Shown here in pieces: positions 21,801-27,034 of a stretch of 27,034 nucleotides of DNA. This DNA comes from Acanthaster planci. Lineage: Eukaryota > Echinodermata > Asteroidea > Valvatida > Acanthasteridae. The stretch is from assembly GCF_001949145.1 (NCBI RefSeq), contig NW_019091850.1:1-27034 (forward strand), in the 5' to 3' direction. Under the pieces are notes generated by a model that worked only from the letters and a program-made list of their open reading frames with translations, had not been told where the DNA came from and did no database searches. The position numbers and the translations under genes were made by a program. How positions within the stretch are numbered: position 1 is the first letter of the stretch; each line of letters begins with the position of its first letter.

Positions 21801-24800
21801 TGTAGTCGTAATCAACGTCCACAAAGCTCTCCAAACGTATGCATTAGCAACGCGCACGCGCGAATGGAATGCTTAACCTTTGCCATTGGTCAAATGAACT
21901 CTGTCTAATGAATGCTAGACAAAAATTACGTCGTGAATTGATATGGGTAGGGAACCAGCCAATTTCGAAGTACGGGCACGATAATTGACGAAATTTGGAT
22001 AAAAATTAAGTTTCAAAGAAATAATTTTTGTTTTTTGATTACCCTTTTGACATGCAAAACAAACAAGAAATTGTTTCTTTTCCCTTTTCCACGTTTTCGT
22101 TTTCAAACGGAAAAAACAACGAGAATTTATTCTTTAATTGATATGAGTCTTTTTTTGTCAAATTGCGAGCGCAAAGTTCGTCACCGTTCTCACGAAGTGA
22201 CGCTAATGTCCAAAAAAATGAATTTTTGTCGATTTCCATTTTTTTCAATATTCTCCTTTAGAATATCGTTCTAAAATCGTCATTCTGACCTGCTCCCACA
22301 TACAAAACATCATTGATGTCATAGTTACGTTAATGTTGTCAAGGTCAAACATCTTGAAAACAGCAGTTTGCGTTTTCACGAAGTGACGTTAGCTTTGTTA
22401 AATTCACAGTTTTGCGCGCGTAAAGACACGATCACCTTCCCTGTGATTATTATCCATTGAACAGAAGGACGTTCATGTACAAAAACGTAGTTTTCGTTTT
22501 CACGAAGTGACGTTCACCTTTGCTAATTACTTTTGGCTAATCAACCCCTGTTTTCATACCAATTACTCGGGTTAAAGGGACGATTAGACATCAGAGAATC
22601 ATCTGATTGATTTTTGTTACATGAAGTTGTCACAAAGTACTAATTTTTGTAGTTTTAAAAAGGAAGAACTTCTCCGGCGATTATATCGAAAACCTAGTTT
22701 TCCTCAAAAGCGACATTAGTGACACTTCGTAGTGACGGTGACGAACTGATTTATTGTTTTTCAGTTGTCAGGTTTCGTTTTTAAATAAAAAAAAGAAAGA
22801 ATAAAACCTACACAGACCCTCTACTCGACCGATGAGGGTGTTCGTCGGCTCAAGGCGGACGGGGCAGGTGAATGAGCAACACACACCGTTTACTCTGCTT
22901 CAGCACACAGCGACATTGACACCGAAGGTGTCACTCCATTTTACGTTATTGTCATTTTTTAAAATTGATTTCACGTAGCCACTTGATGAGCATTTTCCTC
23001 TTTTCATGTCGACAAGCACACTCGACCTAGCGGCCGAAAAAGAAACAAGCATACGAACGCGCAAAATGTTCGCGCAGGACGTGGCACATAAGTGACTTCT
23101 GCAATGTTTTCATCTATTCTAAAGGATATGGAAACTTTTCTTCGCATCGCAGTTAAAGCATGCAAAGAACGTTCGGGGAGAATCATGCGCAAAGGTAAAC
23201 AGAGATTCGAGGAAAAAGTAGATTGAAATCACTGAGAAAACCTGCACTGCAGGCATATTCGTAATATAATAATCACAACAAAAGTGTGTTCAAAATTTTA
23301 CCCTTTAGGCCACTCACCACACATTGCTTGCCTCAGTGTTNCAACGTGAGTTTTCTCTCTTTGTACCATGAATTTTGCTCATTTTAGGCATGATATGGGG
23401 CGAATGCAAACAGCTATGGGAGGAAGGCCTAAAGGCTTACATACGCCAATGGTGGAACTGGCTGGATTTCATCATGCTGACGCTGTACCTCTGTACCTTT
23501 AGCCTGCGTTTTACCGCCATGGCCAGAGCCGCCACCCATGAAGGCTACGGGGATGTCAGTCGGGAAGAGTGGCCCTCCGAGGATCCCATGCTCATCTCAG
23601 AATGCCTGTTCGCCATGGCTAACGTCTTCAGCTTCGCCCGCATCATCTACCTGTTCCAGGCCAACCCCTACCTGGGTCCGCTGCAGATTTCGCTGGGCTG
23701 CATGCTCATCGACATTGCAAAGTTCTTCTTAATCTTCTTTCTGGTCTTACTGTCCTTCGCTTGCGGCATGAACCAGTTGTACTGGTACTATGGAAGTTCT
23801 ACCGCTTCCTGCAATGCCGTTAACAAGAACTGTACTGGTAATGACTTCTCACAGTAAGTTGAATTGATCTTTCTTTATGTAATAGAGAGCCGAAGTCCCA
23901 ACCTCCAACCTTTCGTCCAGTTGGGGTCTCGGCACAGCACTTCACCTCGGCCTTTTCCCCCAAAAAATTGGCTTAGTTACCGATGTCGCCTTTGTCTCGA
24001 GCTCCACTTGTCGAGCTGCACAATTTGCTGCTAGAAGATGGCCTCTTTTCAGAAATTAAACTTGACGTTGATGAAGCATCGAGATTTAGAGGGGGACAAC
24101 AACAACAGGTGTAACTGTAATCTATTTTCTTTGATTTGTCCGACAGGATGGACCAGGCCTTTCTGAGCCTACTGTGGGCGCTGTTTGGTCTGACGGGAAA
24201 AGACGCGGTGAAGCTAGAGAACTGGCCTCACCGCTCTGTGGAGACAGTCGGCGAGCTGCTACTGCTGTGCTACCACATCATCGCTATCATCGTCTTGTTG
24301 AACATGCTCATTGCCATGATGAGCAATTCTTTCCAAACAATCCAGGTAAATCCTCAGAGTCCTTTTGGGATGTTTATGCTTGGTGGTCCAGACTCCAATC
24401 AAAACGCACGTGAGTTGTAATATTTTGATTCTTTCACTTTTGTTCACACCCAACGCAGAAATGGTACAGTGGTGAAAGCTTCATATCTCTTCATTATTTG
24501 ACCACGATTAAGCTAGGTGTACAAGGTCCTTAGTATTTTTTTAAAAGTTATGATCAGAGTATGGCTTACTTCATCCAATATTTGACTGAATGCAGTCTGT
24601 CATCCATAGTTTATCCTAAATTCAGATTCTCGATTTCTTGGTTGAATGACGGAATCACAAGTTTTGAAGTAAACGAAACAGAAGTGTTAATTACGAAAGC
24701 ACTAGCGCCCTCAAGCATATTTTGTCATAAAGCGAAGTATATTTTTTTTCGAAGTTCATTTTTATGCAGCATATTTGTTTTTACGGGATATATCTTTTTC

Positions 24801-27034
24801 CATAGTTCGTTCGTATGAGATAACGATTTGCCAATTCGTGCTTATGAGATCGATTTTGAGCAATATTGTTTTATATTAGAAACAAATCTTTTGGGGACAT
24901 TGTTTTGATCAGGTTCGTTGTTACAGATACATTTTTACCAAGTAAAGTTTAAAGAGATTATATATGTGCATGTTTGATTTTATATCTCATGAAAACGAAC
25001 TTCAAACATATAACTCGTAGAAATGAACTTCAATACTTATATATATTTATATACCTCATAAAAACCAACTTGGAAAATATATCTCGCAATAACTATTTGT
25101 TTCCATGTAGATACAGTACTGGTCTCGTAAGAATGAAGTGGAGAATAGTGTCTCGAACAAACTAACTTTGGAAAACCTATATTTCTTGAAAACGGGCTTC
25201 GAAAAACATGCGTCATCACTTTATGAAATGTATTCTTAATGCCACTAACCGGCTTTTGTTTGTAGTTAATTACAAATTAATGGAGTAAATTATGTCTATT
25301 ATGGCTTAGGATCACGCAGACAGGGAGTGGAAATTTGCCCGCTCCAAGCTTTGGATAAGCTACTTCGACGAGGGCTCCACGCTACCTCCTCCCTTCAACC
25401 TCATCATCAGTCCCAAGTCCATCTATTACTTTTTCTCTGGAGTGCGGAGACTACTCTGCGGGTACCGGAGGTCACTCGAGGCTAACTACAAGCCGCGGAA
25501 GAGGCATTCCTTGGACGTCACACTGCGGGTAAACTGAAGTAAAATGGGGGTAGAGTACAGGGCAGACAAAATTTATGGTTGAATATTATTTACGTTGTCA
25601 CCGTACCAAAAAGTTTAGCACCCAAGTCCACTACAATTCTACTTAATTAATGAACACTGCTTCTTGAAAAGTTGTGGTTTGACGAAGTATCAACCAAGTG
25701 TGCGCGCGCACATCGTACACTGACGCGAACGAGTTTCGTTTTCACGAAGTTGTGTCACAACACTGTAACGGAAATATACAATCTGAAGTAAAAAGTGTTA
25801 TAAAGCGTTTGACAGAAACGTAATTGATCCGTATTCTTGTGTGATTGCAGAAAACTTTACTTAAAATTTTTATACTGACGATGCGTGCTTTAAACACTTA
25901 GTAAAAACGAAACTGTACTGAGTGAAAGCACAGTGTACTTTGCCGCTGCTTCGTGAATACAAAAATCTCTCGGCTCTGGAAAGTACGCATGTTCAGCGGG
26001 CACTCAAATATCAGAAAATTCTGTGTACGGATGGAGGATGTGAATACCGCATGCAAACCTTTTTATATTAATTTCTCTCAATGTTGCTGCTCTTTCCGCC
26101 ACCAGGTCGGTGATGGGAACCTCGGAGCTAAAGCGCAGACGGCCGAGACCCGCTACCAGGACGTGATGAAACGGCTGGTCAGCCGCTACATCCAAATGAC
26201 CAAAGCCAACCGGAAAGCCGACGGGGTCAATGAGGATGACCTGAACGAGATCAAGCAGGATATCTCCAGTCTCAGGTGCACTGGAATTTCATTTCAGTCT
26301 GGGGATTGATTTGAATCCAGTGGAGGGTCGACACGTTACTCCGTTTCCTCGGTTTTGTTACCTTTGCCTTTATATACTGACCGGTCGTGTTCAACATTTC
26401 GTGTCCTCTCCTTGTAGGTATGAGTTGCGTGAGGATCGTAAACGTGAAGAGGCCCGTGAACACGCTAACATGAAGAGCATCAAGCAGGAGATTATCAACT
26501 TCGTGACCAATACTAGCACTACCTTGCCGGCTGCGCAAACCCCGGCCTGCCCACCTCGTACTAGCAGCCGAGCCAGTACCGTAAGCCAGCGGGACAGTAG
26601 CGTGGACAGCGCCTCAACGCATCGCCGTCAGCGCAGCGGCGAGCTGTTCGCCCCCACGCCGCAATACCCGACCAGCCCCGTGCGCCTGACCGTGTTGGCC
26701 TCGCCGGGCAACGAGAACGGCTCACCCAGCGCGGCCCCCGTGGAAGCCCCCGCCTCCTCCGCCTCCAAGGCGGTGACAAGGAGTGACTTAGAAAGACTGA
26801 AGATGGAGATAGTAGACTCGCTGAAGGATGAGTTGCATTTCTGCATCCAGGGTCTCATGCTCAGCCAGACACCCCCGCCTCCAGTCCCGCCACCGCCGTC
26901 ATTGGTGGCGAACTCGGCCGAAGAGGTGCGAGAAGATGACACCGAGATGACTCGCGATGCTCCCCCGTCAGGACAGTATTTTACCTTCCCACCTGGTCTG
27001 CTAGGAGAGGACCATACCCGGCATGGATACACCC
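14757..27034 (+). CDS. TRPC: TRPC-family cation channel, TRPC3/6/7-like (7 exons, 3' end beyond window)
   Basis: This is a plasma-membrane, calcium-permeable, non-selective cation channel. The family acts as tetramers downstream of phospholipase C. Coding parts are 14757-15831, 20255-20588, 23388-23853, 24147-24345, 25310-25528, 26106-26275 and 26418-27034, with intron phases 0, 1, 2, 0, 0, 2. After skipping the surplus 'n' at 15813 they give at least 1026 residues without a stop. Order of parts: ankyrin region (82-222), HX3CXCX2C zinc site (226-235), TRP_2 region, pre-S1 and S1-S6 (about 387-687), TRP box [10 protein letters not shown] (697-706), CIRB-like helix [13 protein letters not shown] (781-793), coiled coil (about 805-850) and a Ser/Pro-rich tail. 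[19 protein letters not shown] resembles TRPC3/6/7 more than TRPC4/5 or TRPC1. Subfamily assignment is by eye. The protein is longer than the usual 800-980 residues and still open at the edge. Confidence 0.93.
15813..15813. other. Surplus ambiguous base breaking the TRPC frame
   Basis: Codons before the 'n' read LARLRLAL and codons read directly after it (AAA TAC GAA CAG AAG CAG) give KYEQKQ. The family has LARLKLAIKYE at this place with nothing between. Keeping the base gives XIRTEAGK and runs the frame into the intron. The base is therefore best explained as a sequencing or assembly artefact. Confidence 0.9.
16400..17975 (-). pseudogene. Retrotransposon reverse transcriptase and C-terminal remnant
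   Basis: Before the fingers region the frame shows [17 protein letters not shown]. After a frame change at a run of A residues (about 17600) it continues [20 protein letters not shown] and LILDFSEA. At motif A the expected sequence between LDFS-A and [11 protein letters not shown] is missing, with a frame change, so a short deletion is likely near 17335-17345. Then follow [19 protein letters not shown] and FADDAMIYR, the latter with the two catalytic aspartates. The thumb and C-terminal part ([41 protein letters not shown]) ends near 16200-16400. The copy cannot encode active enzyme. Confidence 0.8.
18400..19080 (-). pseudogene. Retrotransposon AP-type endonuclease remnant
   Basis: From about 19073 the minus strand reads [18 protein letters not shown] and then [11 protein letters not shown], followed by a stop. 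Further on come [30 protein letters not shown] and a stop, then [13 protein letters not shown] and, at the end, [11 protein letters not shown]. The SFNCQ, GIESW, YRPPSS, GDFN and SDHD blocks are the ordered motifs of the exonuclease/endonuclease/phosphatase fold that nicks target DNA for these elements. Stops after ESW and SSG and frame changes between blocks show that the domain is dead. Confidence 0.75.
19007..19525 (-). pseudogene. Retrotransposon N-terminal region: degenerate 2A and PHD finger
   Basis: The frame reads [16 protein letters not shown] followed by a Cys/His region (VVCDK..., [22 protein letters not shown]). The first part corresponds to a 2A-like peptide, whose canonical core is D-V/I-E-X-N-P-G-P and which makes ribosomes skip a peptide bond. 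Here the core has E for D, A for E and S for the final P, so skipping is unlikely. The Cys/His region matches the C2-HC2 pattern of the PHD fingers in these elements, but the first expected Cys appears replaced (YPRVVC). A +1 frame change near 19080-19100 separates this part from the endonuclease. Confidence 0.7.
20255..20588 (+). CDS. TRPC: TRPC exon 2: pre-S1 helix and S1
   Basis: The exon follows acceptor TTGTACACAG and ends at donor ATAG|GTAGGT (phase 1). It encodes residues 359-469 plus the first base of Gly470. [22 protein letters not shown] is the conserved TRPC segment before the membrane. A hydrophobic pre-S1 stretch (about 387-409, [11 protein letters not shown]) precedes [19 protein letters not shown], a family signature just before S1 (about 431-446, [11 protein letters not shown]). 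The extracellular loop is short and basic (SNERRGRPP). S2 begins at [11 protein letters not shown]. Confidence 0.94.
20791..20996. repeat. Degenerate tandem repeat, period about 49 bp
   Basis: TTTACTGTTT (last base G in one copy) occurs at 20791, 20842, 20889, 20941 and 20987. The spacings are 51, 47, 52 and 46 bp. A-rich sequence with GAAAAAC or AACC words precedes several copies. The even spacing suggests an old, diverged tandem array. Confidence 0.5.
22185..22520. repeat. Repeated CACGAAGTGACG motif (three copies)
   Basis: CACGAAGTGACG is present at 22191, 22378 and 22501. The last two copies share a longer context, CGTTTTCACGAAGTGACGTT, followed by a related CTTTG-TAA tract. A truncated relative, CGTTTTCACGAAGT, lies in intron 5 at about 25737-25750. 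Each full copy contains the cAMP-response half-site TGACG. The pieces could be remnants of one repeat family or a repeated binding site. Confidence 0.45.
23388..23853 (+). CDS. TRPC: TRPC exon 3: S2 to S5 and outer pore start
   Basis: The exon follows acceptor CATTTTAG and ends at donor TCACA|GTAAGT (phase 2). It encodes residues 470-624 plus two bases of Gln625. [28 protein letters not shown] is the strongly conserved S2-S3 linker. S3 is about 493-513, S4 about 540-560 ([19 protein letters not shown]). [22 protein letters not shown] is the S4-S5 linker signature, and S5 is about 576-597. The S5-pore turret has C611 and C618 (CX6C) and a glycosylation-type sequon at N617 (NCT). TRPC4/5 have a disulfide-bonded pair there with different spacing. 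Confidence 0.95.
23854..24146 (+). other. TRPC intron 3
   Basis: This is a short intron (293 bp, phase 2), GTAAGT to TTGTCCGACAG. Splicing restores CA+G as Gln625 and gives [18 protein letters not shown], continuous with the family pore helix. Nothing else is seen in it. Confidence 0.9.
24147..24345 (+). CDS. TRPC: TRPC exon 4: pore helix, filter region and S6
   Basis: The exon follows acceptor CGACAG and ends at donor CAG|GTAAAT (phase 0). It encodes residues 625 (third base) to 691. The pore helix reads [10 protein letters not shown], where the family usually has LFW in the place of LLW (633-635). S6 is about 661-687 with [15 protein letters not shown], matching the [14 protein letters not shown] signature that lines the gate. 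The loop between pore and S6 ([21 protein letters not shown]) is of ordinary length for TRPC. Confidence 0.95.
24346..25309 (+). other. TRPC intron 4 (repeat-bearing)
   Basis: The intron (964 bp, phase 0) runs GTAAAT to ATGGCTTAG. It has no coding signal. Its middle part carries two oppositely oriented groups of degenerate ~40-bp repeats (24735-24860 and 24980-25210). Confidence 0.88.
24735..25210. repeat. Head-to-head arrays of degenerate ~40-bp repeats
   Basis: On the right side, words like ATATCTCATGAAAACGAACT recur with variation near 24983, 25015, 25055, 25082, 25123 and 25185 (CTC-T-A-AA-C-AACTT core). On the left side the reverse-complement form (AAGTTCATTTTTATG, AGTTCGTTCGTATGAGAT, ATTCGTGCTTATGAGAT) occurs near 24750, 24804 and 24836. 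The two groups therefore face each other across about 120 bp. Identity between units is modest. Confidence 0.5.
25310..25528 (+). CDS. TRPC: TRPC exon 5: TRP box and TRP helix region
   Basis: The exon is 73 complete codons (692-764) between acceptor GGCTTAG and donor [24 protein letters not shown] holds the invariant EWKFAR TRP box (697-702), the helix under S6 that couples gating to the cytosolic domains. [21 protein letters not shown] is the following family signature, with the TLPPPF turn. The exon ends in a basic segment ([16 protein letters not shown]) expected to lie near the inner membrane face. Confidence 0.96.
25529..26105 (+). other. TRPC intron 5
   Basis: The intron (577 bp, phase 0) runs GTAAAC to a pyrimidine-rich TGCTGCTCTTTCCGCCACCAG. 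It contains one truncated copy of the CGTTTTCACGAAGT motif (about 25737) also seen in intron 2. No gene is seen. Confidence 0.88.
26106..26275 (+). CDS. TRPC: TRPC exon 6: calmodulin/IP3-receptor-binding helix and coiled coil start
   Basis: The exon encodes residues 765-820 plus two bases of Arg821 and ends at donor CTCAG|GTGCAC (phase 2). [13 protein letters not shown] (781-793) matches the CIRB segment of TRPC channels, where calmodulin and the IP3 receptor compete. [15 protein letters not shown] begins the C-terminal tetrameric coiled coil and is closest by eye to TRPC3/6/7 ([15 protein letters not shown]). Confidence 0.94.
26276..26417 (+). other. TRPC intron 6
   Basis: This is a short intron (142 bp, phase 2), GTGCAC to CTCTCCTTGTAG. 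Splicing gives AG+G, Arg821, and the continuous coiled-coil sequence DISSLRYELRED. The donor is weaker than the others in the gene. Confidence 0.88.
26418..27034 (+). CDS. TRPC: TRPC exon 7: coiled coil and long Ser/Pro-rich tail (truncated by window edge)
   Basis: The exon is open from the acceptor TTGTAG to the window end (residues 821-1026, plus one base) with no stop. [20 protein letters not shown] continues the coiled coil to about 850. A Ser/Thr/Pro-rich stretch follows (852-940), with several SP or TP sites and an arginine-rich RRQRS. A second amphipathic, coil-like segment is [19 protein letters not shown] (942-960). It is followed by a proline run ([10 protein letters not shown], 972-981) of the type bound by SH3, WW or EVH1 domains. 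This tail after the coiled coil is not present in vertebrate TRPC3/6/7, which end soon after it. The stop codon is outside the window. Confidence 0.88.

Larger units (their letters stand above)
20589..23387 (+). other. TRPC intron 2 (repeat-bearing, no gene)
   Basis: The intron (2799 bp, phase 1) starts GTAGGT and ends CTCATTTTAG. It is AT-rich and has no coding signal. It holds five TTTACTGTTT-type words spaced about 49 bp apart (20791-20996), a pair of TTTTTCAATGTGAAA blocks (about 21159 and 21291), and three copies of CACGAAGTGACG (22191, 22378, 22501). An ambiguous base at 23341 is in the intron and harmless. Confidence 0.85.

Noticed and set aside
23341-23341. Second ambiguous base
   Set aside because: It is 47 bp before the exon 3 acceptor, inside intron 2, and affects no codon or splice signal.
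1-27034. CRISPR array, bacterial operon or phage-defence system
   Set aside because: The DNA is spliced animal sequence. No direct-repeat/spacer pattern, Shine-Dalgarno-led gene series or prokaryotic gene is present.

Overview
The window is animal nuclear DNA: AT-rich non-coding sequence holding one spliced gene with GC-rich exons and consensus GT..AG introns. The gene is on the + strand and encodes a TRPC-family cation channel (short transient receptor potential channel). Its ankyrin-region exon and the C-terminal TRP box, calmodulin/IP3-receptor-binding helix and coiled coil look most like the TRPC3/6/7 branch. A CR1/L2-type non-LTR retrotransposon carrying a 2A-like motif and a PHD finger, together with several short inverted-repeat elements, points to a marine invertebrate (echinoderm, hemichordate, lancelet, mollusc, brachiopod or cnidarian). 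I cannot name the species.

Layout. Positions 1-14712 contain no protein-coding exon I can support. The stretch is a mosaic of transposon remnants: a 77-bp-arm foldback (788-967), a tRNA-like SINE scar (about 1270-1320), a ~574-bp TA-flanked MITE-like element (4817-5390), a ~2.0-kb element with palindromic inverted termini (5692-7706) holding a 41-bp CCAAT tandem repeat, and a small foldback (12378-12491). Directly after that small foldback is a TATA box with a short GC-rich segment, the best candidate for the channel gene's promoter and 5' non-coding exon.

Seven coding exons of the channel follow: 14713-15831, 20255-20588, 23388-23853, 24147-24345, 25310-25528, 26106-26275 and 26418 to the window edge. 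They keep a single reading frame if the 'n' at 15813 is treated as a surplus base. The joined product is at least 1026 residues: ankyrin repeats, HX3CXCX2C zinc site, TRP_2 linker, pre-S1 and S1-S6 helices, pore, EWKFAR TRP box, CIRB-like helix, coiled coil, and a long Ser/Pro-rich tail that runs off the window. Intron 1 holds an inactivated antisense retrotransposon (about 16150-19640, perhaps to ~20040). Introns 2 and 4 hold degenerate short-period repeats.

I found no RNA gene, CRISPR array, operon or multi-gene system. The points most worth a second look are the degenerate 2A motif of the retrotransposon, the two TIR elements with self-complementary ends, the LLW variant of the channel pore motif, and the repeat periodicities inside the introns.
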